From positions 1-25,070 of the IMG/VR virus record IMGVR_UViG_3300007511_000137: 25,070 nt of DNA; one strand, 5' to 3'. This document shows positions 14,400 to 20,341 of this stretch, in pieces. This DNA comes from a virus. The notes under the pieces are model-generated. The model was given only the letters and a program-made list of their open reading frames with translations, was not told the origin of the DNA and did not search any database. The translations under genes and the position numbers were made by a program. Each line of letters begins with the position of its first letter. The first letter of the stretch is position 1.

Positions 14400-14529
14400 G
14401 TAGTGCCAAGACAGTTTTCGGACTAACCATATCACTTTGCTTGGTATGAGTTGGTCTGGAAAATACTAGCTGAAGGACTAACTTCATACTAGACGGAGAG
14501 GCGACCACCAAACTTCCCCTTGGCACTAC
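14400..14529 (-). ncRNA. Four-way-junction RNA in the glycosyltransferase leader
   Basis: A perfect 11-bp helix (14400-14410 with 14519-14529) encloses three arms on the - strand transcript. They are a GGGGA/TCTCC stem with inner GGT/GCC, a CTAG/CTAG stem extended by GAAG/CTTC, and a long arm TTTTC/GAAAA continued by about 12 pairs of GACCAAC...GTTAGTC type. The start site predicted from the promoter at 14549-14577 lies about 13 bases upstream of the first helix, so the element is the 5' end of the mRNA. It is likely a cis-regulatory or mRNA-protecting RNA. I do not recognise a known riboswitch. Confidence 0.6.
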
Positions 14530-14548
14530 GATTATTCTTTATTTTATC

Positions 14549-14577
14549 ATTATACCATATTATTATTTATTTGTCAA
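14549..14577 (-). promoter_or_regulatory. Sigma70-like promoter for the glycosyltransferase/rnh genes
   Basis: TTGACA (14572-14577), 17 bp, TATAAT (14549-14554) on the - strand, both boxes perfect. The TGA inside TTGACA is the stop codon of the gene before it. Confidence 0.82.
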
Positions 14578-15167
14578 GTTTCAGAAGTGAACTGTTTATC
14601 TGTCAAAGCAACTAATGGATTTGATTTAATGCCCTCTCTCATGTAAGCAAAATCTTCTTCATCCATATCTCTTGACCAGACTGCCATAATGTCTTCATAG
14701 AAAACACCAACAGTCCTTTTGGGTGTACCATCTGGATAATACGCCATAGAGGTACATTTTGGTATCACTTTATGTTCTTCATTTTTGCCAGAATACATAC
14801 CAATCCAATCACCACTCTTGAGATAGTGTTCACAGATACGAATGTATGCTTTTGTATTCTCAGCAGTATTCATTGCAATCTGTCTGTCACTTGGAGAATT
14901 CTTTGAAGACCTTGCTGACTTATTGTATGCAGAAACTCTGTCTCTTGATTCTTTAATCCACTCTTTTACATTCTTCATTGAGTATTCATCCTCTTCAGGC
15001 AGAGCCAGAACAGATGAATGGATATTCTTGTATTCAGCTGGTTTCTTCTTTGCCCTCATCTCTGCCAAACGAGCACGTAACTTCTCTTTATGTTCTTCTG
15101 AAAGTTTCCTTTTCTTCTTCAGGGGTTTCACTCTCTCACGTTGAACTACAATCTTTTTTCTTGCCAT
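14574..15167 (-). CDS. Basic protein of unknown function
   Basis: The 197-residue protein has a strongly basic first 45 residues (MARKKIVVQRERVKPLKKKR, EKLRARLAEMRAKKKP), which look like a nucleic-acid-binding or disordered tail. A mixed domain follows, with SVLALPEEDEYSMKNVKEWI and a tyrosine-rich block (AYIRICEHYLKSGDWIGMYS). I associate the outline with conserved phage proteins but know no function. The ATG has AGAGAG about 8 bases upstream. It stops inside the -35 box of the next promoter. Confidence 0.75.
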   Translation of the reverse strand: MARKKIVVQRERVKPLKKKRKLSEEHKEKLRARLAEMRAKKKPAEYKNIHSSVLALPEEDEYSMKNVKEWIKESRDRVSAYNKSARSSKNSPSDRQIAMNTAENTKAYIRICEHYLKSGDWIGMYSGKNEEHKVIPKCTSMAYYPDGTPKRTVGVFYEDIMAVWSRDMDEEDFAYMREGIKSNPLVALTDKQFTSET

Positions 15168-15192
15168 TTGACTCTCTATCTATTAGGTGTAA

Positions 15193-15243
15193 ATTTATCC
15201 GTCACTTTTCCGTCAGATTGAAAGTGACGGATAAATGACGGAT
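15193..15243 (-). repeat. Inverted repeat with four TGACGGA-type sites
   Basis: A perfect 16-bp inverted repeat (15193-15208 with 15221-15236, 12-base loop) contains CCGTCA at 15199-15204 and again at 15210-15215. TGACGG occurs at 15225-15230 and 15236-15241. The repeated core, facing both ways, could be a protein-binding operator for the basic-protein gene, whose start is 25 bases away. It could also be a hairpin in the leader. Confidence 0.6.
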
Positions 15244-15402
15244 ATTAAAATAACCATGGCCCCTGCCCCGTTACTGAACACTGTCGAACAGGGACCACAT
15301 AATCAACCTACCTCCAAGCACCACTAGGGGAACTACCCACGCCTTAGAGTTGTGAACTCGTTGCGTCTTGGAACCTCATCCACCTCGCTATCCTCGGCTG
15401 AC
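15244..15402 (-). other. Non-coding, GC-richer spacer with possible RNA structure
   Basis: No credible reading frame exists here on either strand. The segment is clearly richer in G+C than its surroundings. On the - strand, TCCAAG/CTTGGA encloses ACGC/GCGT with an inner GAGTT/AACTC hairpin. Near the 3' end GGTCCCTG pairs with CAGGGGCC and is followed by ATGGTTATTTT, like a terminator. An alternative CCCTGTT/AACGGGG helix would exclude it. This may be a small RNA or an untranslated leader; it is not a tRNA. Confidence 0.4.
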
Positions 15403-15702
15403 TTAGGTTACTTCATATATCGTATAAGTCCAAGTTAATTCTTCACCTACACTTACATCACGTTTCGTGCGAAGATACCAACCCGCACCGTTCTCTAATG
15501 AATCCCAATACTTTTCACAAGTAGGGTCATCAGAATGATTTCCAAATGCACCCAAAGGGGTTCGCACCAATTCACCACTGAATTCAAAATGAATCATCCC
15601 CAAAGACACACCCTTTGGAATATCAATTTTTGCAAACAAACCCAGACCATGAATACCTGAATCTTTTATTGTGACCACATCTGGTAAAGGTTTGTATGAC
15701 AT
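15403..15702 (-). CDS. Minimal SET-domain protein (putative lysine methyltransferase)
   Basis: The 99-residue product has the SET signatures in order: KDSGIHGLGLFAKIDIPKGV (cofactor-binding GxG), FGNHSDDPTC (the NHS core), and RDVSVGEELTWTY (the GEELxxxY end with the catalytic tyrosine). SET enzymes use S-adenosylmethionine to methylate lysines. At 99 residues it is shorter than viral vSET (about 119), with little or no pre/post-SET region, so activity is uncertain. It overlaps the end of the glycosyltransferase gene by 37 bases and has only a weak ribosome-binding site, so translation is probably coupled. A target among host or phage proteins cannot be inferred. Confidence 0.8.
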   Translation of the reverse strand: MSYKPLPDVVTIKDSGIHGLGLFAKIDIPKGVSLGMIHFEFSGELVRTPLGAFGNHSDDPTCEKYWDSLENGAGWYLRTKRDVSVGEELTWTYTIYEVT

Positions 15703-16631
15703 TTTTTATCTATCCAATCTTGCCCTAACACAAGAATTAATTCTTCGTATAATAAGGAACCAACTTTGATACCCTGCCAAAAACCAGCAGTTAGACTACG
15801 TGCATTCTTAAAAGCAGATTCAAAGAAATGTTGTACACAGTATGACTCTTGCAAAATTTGGTCAATTGACGGCAATACATATCCGTACACATTAGTTACA
15901 CCATCCAGTTTTGTTGGAGCATCCAAAGAATAACACTTTCCAGCAGATTTCCAAGCAGGAAAAGGTGTAGTGTCTATGGGTTTCATTACATGCACATTAT
16001 CATATTTATTAGCAATTTCTTTAAGAGTCCAGACAACATAATTCCAACCCTTTGTACCCTTTGTTGGTAATTTGGATAATGAGGATTCAATTTTATCGCA
16101 CAGTTCTTTTATATCTTCTGTTATTGATTTATGTACCTTTGTAGGAAATACAGAAAGTGCTTTACCATCCCAAGAACCATCCTTGATTTTGAAAGGTGGA
16201 TGATTATCTTTAAACTGAATTGCCATAGCACCAGTAGTTTTGGCCGGCATTGTTGAAGTAAAAGTATCTATCTCAGGAAATGGTCGCAGAGCAATGTTGT
16301 CAATATCCATGACAACTGCTTCATGTTCTATTGCTGACCTCAAACGTACTACATCTGATATATGAGCAATACTATGTCCACGTTTCAATGCTGAAAAGGC
16401 ATCTTCTGCTGAAAAATACCTATCGGCATCCTCAACGATTATCTCAGATGGAATAGGTACAGACTCATCAAAATTTTGATAAGTGTAAAGACGCACAGTA
16501 TTACCTGCCTTCACATGCGATAACAAAGTTGCCTCATGAAAAGTAGAGAGACTTATCCTTCTGTGTCGCCAGTGGTTAAAAGTCTCACTATCTTTTCTGA
16601 GATTTGTACTCCAAAACAAAGATATATTCAT
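15666..16631 (-). CDS. GT-A glycosyltransferase (GT32-like)
   Basis: The 321-residue protein opens MNISLFWSTN and has the sugar-transferase region AHISDVVRLRSAIEHEAVVM followed by a D-x-D motif (Asp109-Ile-Asp111) that binds the metal and nucleotide sugar. This is the pattern of GT32/capsular polysaccharide-type GT-A enzymes. The second half is less conserved, with WNYVVWTLKEIANKY likely near the acceptor site. No membrane segment is seen. Its ATG overlaps the previous stop (TAATG). With the GT-B gene at 13375-14379 the phage has two sugar transferases in 3 kb. Confidence 0.8.
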   Translation of the reverse strand: MNISLFWSTNLRKDSETFNHWRHRRISLSTFHEATLLSHVKAGNTVRLYTYQNFDESVPIPSEIIVEDADRYFSAEDAFSALKRGHSIAHISDVVRLRSAIEHEAVVMDIDNIALRPFPEIDTFTSTMPAKTTGAMAIQFKDNHPPFKIKDGSWDGKALSVFPTKVHKSITEDIKELCDKIESSLSKLPTKGTKGWNYVVWTLKEIANKYDNVHVMKPIDTTPFPAWKSAGKCYSLDAPTKLDGVTNVYGYVLPSIDQILQESYCVQHFFESAFKNARSLTAGFWQGIKVGSLLYEELILVLGQDWIDKKCHTNLYQMWSQ

Positions 16632-17221
16632 TACGCAGCCATCGCTTCTGAAGCAACCTCACCCATACCATATCGATGCCACTTTTCAATAACAGTTTCT
16701 AGTTCATCGGCGTGATTATTATATTCAGCAGTATCTCTATTGACATCAAGAGCAAGTTCTCTATATCGTACTACAGTCTTACGACCTGCACGAACAAAGG
16801 TAGAAACCAACCAAGAAAAACCATTCCAAGTTGACTCATAATGAGGACCATCACCAAACTCTGCGGTGAAAGGTTTTGGATAAATTTTCTCAGTAGTCCA
16901 AGAAGAAACCACCCACTTCCCGCCAGTCCAGAGATAACCAAACTCAAGATGGCTGTTGTCCATCAAATATAATTCAAACTCAGTCATAGAATCAAACATT
17001 TCAGGTTCTTCAGTATGAACTGAACCCTCTAATGACTCTTTCAGGTCTTCACTCAGACTTGAGTAGTATCCCCCGACTGAGACAGCCAGAGCTCTCTCGT
17101 CTGTATTGTAATGTTCCAGAAGGGTCATACCGACACCAGTTTCATATCCATCGTAGTGAACATAGGAACTAACAATCGAACCATCTTTTCTCAAATAACC
17201 AACAACAGAATTTGTACTCAT
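16631..17221 (-). CDS. Conserved phage protein of unknown function
   Basis: The first part of this 196-residue protein, VGYLRKDGSIVSSYVHYDGY then ETGVGMTLLEHYN, is a pattern seen in many phage hypothetical proteins that begin with a short beta-hairpin and a YxHxDGY motif. The middle is acidic and the second half rich in Trp and Tyr (YLWTGGKWVVSSWTTEKIYP). The function is unknown to me. The strong site AAGGAGATATT precedes the ATG. It follows the short membrane peptide gene behind the promoter at 17395-17423. Confidence 0.78.
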   Translation of the reverse strand: MSTNSVVGYLRKDGSIVSSYVHYDGYETGVGMTLLEHYNTDERALAVSVGGYYSSLSEDLKESLEGSVHTEEPEMFDSMTEFELYLMDNSHLEFGYLWTGGKWVVSSWTTEKIYPKPFTAEFGDGPHYESTWNGFSWLVSTFVRAGRKTVVRYRELALDVNRDTAEYNNHADELETVIEKWHRYGMGEVASEAMAA

Positions 17222-17230
17222 AATATCTCC

Positions 17231-17317
17231 TTATAATGAAAAAGCAATTACTGTTACAACATACCAAAGACCCAAAGCAAAGGTCCAACCAACTATTCCT
17301 TCAACAACTGAAATCAT
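17231..17317 (-). CDS. 28-residue membrane peptide
   Basis: An ATG at 17315-17317, with GAGAGGTGAT directly upstream, opens a 28-residue frame starting MISVVEGIVGWTFALG and ending VVTVIAFSL. It is one hydrophobic helix with a single Glu. The same GAGAGGTGATATG context starts the SprT-like gene, which supports real translation. It lies 9 bases before the next gene. The small size and single helix fit a regulatory or holin-like membrane peptide, but no function can be assigned. Confidence 0.6.
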   Translation of the reverse strand: MISVVEGIVGWTFALGLWYVVTVIAFSL

Positions 17318-17355
17318 ATCACCTCTCTTACAATCAACATTAATAACTGTCCCAT
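17314..17355 (-). CDS. 13-residue leader peptide overlapping the membrane peptide
   Basis: The shared promoter leader (ACCCTTTTCGGAGAAAGTT) ends at an ATG (17353-17355) for MGQLLMLIVREVI. Its TGA overlaps the next ATG (ATGA). In the other cassettes this ATG position is the true gene start, so the peptide may be translated and coupled to the 28-residue peptide, or it may be a remnant. Confidence 0.35.
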   Translation of the reverse strand: MGQLLMLIVREVI

Positions 17356-17394
17356 AACTTTCTCCGAAAAGGGTTTCTCTCACTCAACAAATAT

Positions 17395-17423
17395 ATTATC
17401 TCATAAAGACGAATCATTGTCAA
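17395..17423 (-). promoter_or_regulatory. Early promoter, cassette type
   Basis: TTGACA (17418-17423), 17 bp ending in TGA, GATAAT (17395-17400) on the - strand. The leader carries TGAGTGAGAGA and CCCTTTTCGGAGA, as in the other cassettes. The -35 box contains the stop codon of the preceding gene (17420-17422). Confidence 0.8.
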
Positions 17424-17512
17424 GTCTTTTTTTCTTTGAGATATTTTTTGTAATGCTCAATATCCTTTTTAAGACAATGATTAAACCTTGGGTCTTTTGG
17501 GTCAAAATCCAT
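17420..17512 (-). CDS. 30-residue basic peptide
   Basis: ATG 17510-17512 lies one base after the stop of the 44-residue gene (TAATATG), with AAGGATGG just upstream. The product starts MDFDPKDPRFNHCLKKDIEH and ends in lysines. A longer in-frame reading starting further upstream would overlap the 44-residue gene in another frame and is rejected. Confidence 0.55.
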   Translation of the reverse strand: MDFDPKDPRFNHCLKKDIEHYKKYLKEKKT

Positions 17513-17513
17513 A

Positions 17514-17648
17514 TTATTTCCATCCTTCACGAGCCATGTCGGCAAGTTCGATACGGGCCTCTTCTTCGACCGCAAGTTCATCAATGTAAGTGAGGACTTC
17601 CTCATCACTCATATCCTCACCAATCCAACCCATAAGTTCAATTTCCAT
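17514..17648 (-). CDS. 44-residue acidic protein
   Basis: ATG 17646-17648 to TAA 17514-17516. The product MEIELMGWIGEDMSDEEVLT, continuing through an acidic helix (ELAVEEEARIELADMAREGW), is typical of small acidic phage proteins. AGAGGATAT precedes the ATG. It sits in line with its neighbours with only 7 bases to the gene before it, which supports it over the overlapping frame. Confidence 0.6.
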   Translation of the reverse strand: MEIELMGWIGEDMSDEEVLTYIDELAVEEEARIELADMAREGWK

Positions 17649-17655
17649 ATATCCT

Positions 17656-17889
17656 CTATTCAATATGTTCAACAATTACCATGTCCCTATCTTCGGGCAG
17701 GTCAATCCATCTCCACTCTGACCTGCGGGATTCTTCCAAAGGAATCACACAAACCTTTGTGGTAAGTAGTGGAGAGTCAGCACCATCAACATTGATGACT
17801 CGCCACATATCACCATTCTCACGAATACGATTCTTACCATGTCTGGTCTTACCAGCAAGTCTCAAATGATTTCCAACAAAAACTTTCAT
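17656..17889 (-). CDS. Unknown small protein
   Basis: The 77-residue protein begins MKVFVGNHLRLAGKTRHGKN and is probably a small beta-barrel (alternating hydrophobic residues, WRVINVDGADSPLLTTKVCV, WRWIDLPEDRDMVIVEHIE). I do not recognise the family. The strong site AGGAGAGTGAT precedes the ATG. Confidence 0.7.
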   Translation of the reverse strand: MKVFVGNHLRLAGKTRHGKNRIRENGDMWRVINVDGADSPLLTTKVCVIPLEESRRSEWRWIDLPEDRDMVIVEHIE

Positions 17890-17890
17890 A

Positions 17891-18064
17891 TCACTCTCCT
17901 AATTCATCAATTACCATTACCAAACGACCTTCAAAACTTGAAGACTCTGATTCCAATCTTTTAATCTCACTAATGGCCCACTCACGAGCCAAGTCAATAG
18001 AATGGAAAATACACATACCTGTCATTGACAACCAACCATCTAATTTAACAATCACTTTCCACAT
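17891..18064 (-). CDS. Unknown small protein, first gene of a cassette
   Basis: The product is 57 residues from ATG 18062-18064 (MWKVIVKLDGWLSMTG). An in-frame TTG four codons upstream lies inside the ribosome-binding site GGAGATTGAT and is rejected, because in every sister cassette the ATG after GGAGATT is the start. The protein seems to be a small alpha/beta fold. One base separates it from the next gene. Confidence 0.7.
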   Translation of the reverse strand: MWKVIVKLDGWLSMTGMCIFHSIDLAREWAISEIKRLESESSSFEGRLVMVIDELGE

Positions 18065-18102
18065 ATCAATCTCCAAAAGGGTTTCTCAATCACTCAGGTA
18101 AT

Positions 18103-18131
18103 AGTATCTCATAGGCGAGGGTCACTGTCAA
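18103..18131 (-). promoter_or_regulatory. Early promoter, cassette type
   Basis: TTGACA (18126-18131), 17 bp ending in TGA, GATACT (18103-18108) on the - strand. The leader (CCTGAGTGATTGAGAAACCC, then GGAGATTGATATG) is almost identical to that of the promoter at 20733-20761. The preceding gene's stop codon lies in the -35 box. Confidence 0.82.
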
Positions 18132-18328
18132 GTAGTTTTTTCAAAAAAGTTTTCTTTTATTTCGGCATCTGTCTCATGGCCACAATGGGGGCAGAAGATA
18201 TATTTTCCAGCCACTCCCCAAGTCAATGTTGTCTGATTGAAGTCAGGTGTTAAAGTCTGACTCCACCAGTTCTTGCATTTACCACAGTTGAAGTGGTAGA
18301 GCACCTCAACTGTGAATTCATGACTCAT
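18128..18328 (-). CDS. Small zinc-ribbon protein
   Basis: The product is 66 residues with two CxxC pairs, Cys15/Cys18 (FNCGKCKN) and Cys46/Cys49 (FCPHCGHE), the layout of a zinc ribbon. It likely binds nucleic acid or a protein partner; no specific role can be given. The start overlaps the previous stop (ATGA) and the stop is in the next promoter. Confidence 0.75.
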   Translation of the reverse strand: MSHEFTVEVLYHFNCGKCKNWWSQTLTPDFNQTTLTWGVAGKYIFCPHCGHETDAEIKENFFEKTT

Positions 18329-18525
18329 AATGTCCGCTCTTCAAGAGCTTCAATCTGTTTCTTACTGCCTGGGTCTTCCACGGCAGTCAAATCAACATTG
18401 TTACTCTTTGGGACTCTCACACCATAAGTCTGAAATCTCCAATCAGGCCCATCTGGTAACTTGGTTACCTTACCACCATCAGCAAAGAATCTTACCATGG
18501 CTTCGTTAATTTCACTTCTTGTCAT
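18325..18525 (-). CDS. Unknown small protein
   Basis: The product is 66 residues from ATG 18523-18525 (MTRSEINEAMVRFFADGGKV). This start has GAGAG upstream; an in-frame GTG six codons earlier is less likely. A short helix, GGKVTKLPDGP, then a beta segment and an acidic end are visible. It overlaps the previous gene by 14 bases and the next by 4. Confidence 0.7.
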   Translation of the reverse strand: MTRSEINEAMVRFFADGGKVTKLPDGPDWRFQTYGVRVPKSNNVDLTAVEDPGSKKQIEALEERTL

Positions 18526-18688
18526 TTTGATACTCTCTGACACAGGCTTCCGCCTCGGTTATTGTTTTGAAGAAACCACCACCCATTTCTTCACCATCTT
18601 CATACTCACGCACGAAGTACTCTCCTGCAGTGCGAGAACCAAACACAGTCTCGCCCTCATGCAGAATCTCAATTGTCGCCGTTTTCAT
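18512..18688 (-). CDS. Unknown small protein
   Basis: The product is 58 residues from ATG 18686-18688 (MKTATIEILHEGETVFGSRT), chosen because AAAGGAAAA directly precedes it; a longer in-frame start lies inside the gene before. It is a probable beta-hairpin plus helix (FFKTITEAEACVREYQNDKK). It overlaps the previous gene by 20 bases and the next by 14. The function is unknown. Confidence 0.68.
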   Translation of the reverse strand: MKTATIEILHEGETVFGSRTAGEYFVREYEDGEEMGGGFFKTITEAEACVREYQNDKK

Positions 18689-18827
18689 TTTTCCTTTCTT
18701 TGGCTTCTCGTTTCTTTTCCATGTAACGCTCACGTTTAGTTTTAGTTCTACCTACATCATAAGTACCTTCATTGTAGGAATCCCAAAACAAAAATGCCTG
18801 ACTTTCTACTTTCGTCTTTTCACTCAT
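18669..18827 (-). CDS. Unknown 52-residue basic protein
   Basis: ATG 18825-18827 to TGA 18669-18671. The ATG overlaps the stop of the previous gene (ATGA). The product begins MSEKTKVESQAFLFWDSYNE and ends in a long basic helix (KRERYMEKKREAKERKNENG). Without it there would be a 90-base hole in an otherwise overlapping gene string, which supports it. Confidence 0.62.
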   Translation of the reverse strand: MSEKTKVESQAFLFWDSYNEGTYDVGRTKTKRERYMEKKREAKERKNENGDN

Positions 18828-19141
18828 ATTGCAAGTTCCCTTTCAATTGCTTTCAATACACGTTTTGAGCCACCGCTCTTCTTCATTTCAAATGTGCCAG
18901 ACTTGAGAGCACTTATAGCCCCAACTCCACCACCATCAGTACCCCAAACCGAACCCGGCTCGGTCATAGGAAGCAAACTGAGTATTTCATAATACTCCAT
19001 ATCACACTCTACAAAATCTTCCATACTACCAACAGCAAAATGTTTGGTAATACAGAGGACACCACCTCTGACATTAACTGCCCAGTTCAACTTCTCAGCA
19101 GTTTCCAGAAGTTTGACTGCTTTCTCACTAGCTTTACTCAT
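18824..19141 (-). CDS. Unknown protein
   Basis: The 105-residue protein has an N-terminal helix MSKASEKAVKLLETAEKLNW, a central alternating segment, a glycine-rich turn (WGTDGGGVGAISALKSG) and a basic C-terminal helix. No family is recognised. GGAGATTGTT stands before the ATG. It lies second in the cassette behind the promoter at 19491-19519. Confidence 0.7.
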   Translation of the reverse strand: MSKASEKAVKLLETAEKLNWAVNVRGGVLCITKHFAVGSMEDFVECDMEYYEILSLLPMTEPGSVWGTDGGGVGAISALKSGTFEMKKSGGSKRVLKAIERELAI

Positions 19142-19150
19142 AACAATCTC

Positions 19151-19447
19151 CTATAGAGTAGTGTACATTCCAGTATGGGATTCAAAAATACGGACTAACA
19201 TATCATTATAAACATTGTCGTATGTCTTGACTGACTTCATCTCACCCATCTTGGTGAGCTTGGCGAAGGTGACATCATAAAGGTCAAGTCCATTCAGACT
19301 GACTTCCATGAAGTTCGCATTGGTCTTGTTACGACCAATTCGCATACGGATACCATTTTCAGTTGAAACCATCATCTTGGCTCCTGTCATAACTCTGAAC
19401 CTGTTTCCGCCGAGTTGTCTGAAAATTTCATTCGCTATGTGACTCAT
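19151..19447 (-). CDS. Conserved small phage protein of unknown function
   Basis: The 98-residue protein contains GGNRFRVMTGAKMMVSTENG and RIGRNKTNANFMEVSLNGLD with LYDVTF, a beta-rich pattern I associate with a widespread phage hypothetical protein. The function is unknown. The start is fixed by the cassette leader (GGAGATTTGATATG). Confidence 0.75.
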   Translation of the reverse strand: MSHIANEIFRQLGGNRFRVMTGAKMMVSTENGIRMRIGRNKTNANFMEVSLNGLDLYDVTFAKLTKMGEMKSVKTYDNVYNDMLVRIFESHTGMYTTL

Positions 19448-19490
19448 ATCAAATCTCCAAAGGGGTTAATGTCTCTCTCACCATGATTAT

Positions 19491-19519
19491 ATTGTCTCAA
19501 ATTTGACCATCATTGTCAA
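19491..19519 (-). promoter_or_regulatory. Early promoter, cassette type
   Basis: TTGACA (19514-19519), 17 bp ending in TGA, GACAAT (19491-19496) on the - strand. The leader has GGTGAGAGAGACATTAACCC then GGAGATTTGATATG. Confidence 0.78.
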
Positions 19520-19523
19520 GTCT

Positions 19524-19970
19524 TTATTTTCTGACATCATATTCAGGATATTCATAATAGAATGAATTCTTTCTCAACTTCTGAGATTTTTTAGTCCATC
19601 GACAGCCACATTCACAATGACCTTCCAGTTCAAAACCTCTTCTATGTACCAGATAGGATTTTCTGGATTTAATATCTTGTCGATGAACCTTTCCATCTTT
19701 CCGAATTCTCATCGGTTCTTTCCAGAAAGAATCAAGATAGTCATATCCCCAATCAACACTCAGACCTTCTTCACCATATCTCTTAGGAAAATGAGAATCG
19801 GCTACACCTTTCAGTTGAGACGCAAACCTTTCCCCATGTTCATCAGAGGCTTCTCTGAGAATTACCATAGGACTTTCAACCTCAAAGTCATAATCTTCAT
19901 CGTAATGATAGTATTCCAACTCAGGGTCAGTTGCATATCTCATACGATTTACATATTCAATTTTTTCCAT
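19524..19970 (-). CDS. Unknown acidic protein
   Basis: The product is 148 residues from ATG 19968-19970 (MEKIEYVNRMRYATDPELEY), preceded by AAAGGAACATT; the longer in-frame reading runs into the untranslated leader and is rejected. The first half is very acidic and tyrosine-rich (YHYDEDYDFEVESPM); the second is basic and carries HCECGCRW near residue 125, perhaps a small metal site. The function is unknown. Confidence 0.7.
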   Translation of the reverse strand: MEKIEYVNRMRYATDPELEYYHYDEDYDFEVESPMVILREASDEHGERFASQLKGVADSHFPKRYGEEGLSVDWGYDYLDSFWKEPMRIRKDGKVHRQDIKSRKSYLVHRRGFELEGHCECGCRWTKKSQKLRKNSFYYEYPEYDVRK

Positions 19971-20063
19971 AATGTTCCTTTCGATAGGATTGAAGAAAAG
20001 CAGTTTTGAGTTTCGATTTGTTTTTTTGTAAAAATTTCTCTCTCTCTGGGCGGTCGTACTGCT

Positions 20064-20094
20064 CCCCCACCCCCCACTGACGGAGGGGCTCCGT
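20064..20094 (-). promoter_or_regulatory. G-rich leader with a tight hairpin
   Basis: On the - strand, ACGGAG-CCC-CTCCGT (20080-20094) forms a 6-bp hairpin and is followed by runs of six and five G separated by one T (20064-20075). It lies in an untranslated leader of about 145 bases, against 35-45 in the other cassettes, and has no ATG. A role in RNA stability or translation control is possible. Confidence 0.4.
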
Positions 20095-20120
20095 TTTATT
20101 CTCACTCACTCAACAGTTAT

Positions 20121-20148
20121 ATAATAACATAGTATAATAAAGTGTCAA
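20121..20148 (-). promoter_or_regulatory. Sigma70-like promoter
   Basis: TTGACA (20143-20148), 16 bp, TATTAT (20121-20126) on the - strand. It lacks the TGAGATA box of the cassette promoters but the leader starts with GTTGAGTGAGTGAGA. It drives the 148-residue gene. Confidence 0.7.
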
Positions 20149-20155
20149 GACTTTT

Positions 20156-20341
20156 TTAGCCAGTTAATTGGCTGAAAAATCTGATTGGCCAGTTTTTCTT
20201 TGCTTCCTCAGCACATTTCTCAGAACATGCATAAACCATCTCTTCTCTACAGTTCCAGAAGTCTCCAATATCAATTTTACATTCATCTTTATTAAAGACT
20301 TTCTTACAACCATTACAGATTCTTTTGTCTGGCCAAACCAT
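20156..20341 (-). CDS. Small cysteine-rich (zinc finger-like) protein
   Basis: The product is 61 residues from ATG 20339-20341 (MVWPDKRICNGCKKVFNKDE), which overlaps the previous stop (TAATG) and has AGGAG upstream; an in-frame start six codons earlier is less likely. Cys9/Cys12, Cys21, Cys31 and Cys39/Cys43 (YACSEKCAEEA) suggest a treble-clef zinc site. The function is unknown. Confidence 0.72.
   Translation of the reverse strand: MVWPDKRICNGCKKVFNKDECKIDIGDFWNCREEMVYACSEKCAEEAKKNWPIRFFSQLTG

Noticed and set aside
17420-17608. 62-codon frame read as one protein
   Set aside because: Its upstream half overlaps a better 44-codon frame with a proper start. Only the last 30 codons, after an ATG with a ribosome-binding site, are kept.
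19971-20105. N-terminal extension of the 148-residue protein
   Set aside because: The extension runs through the G-rich leader and hairpin, is low in protein-like pattern, and a good ribosome-binding site precedes the inner ATG.
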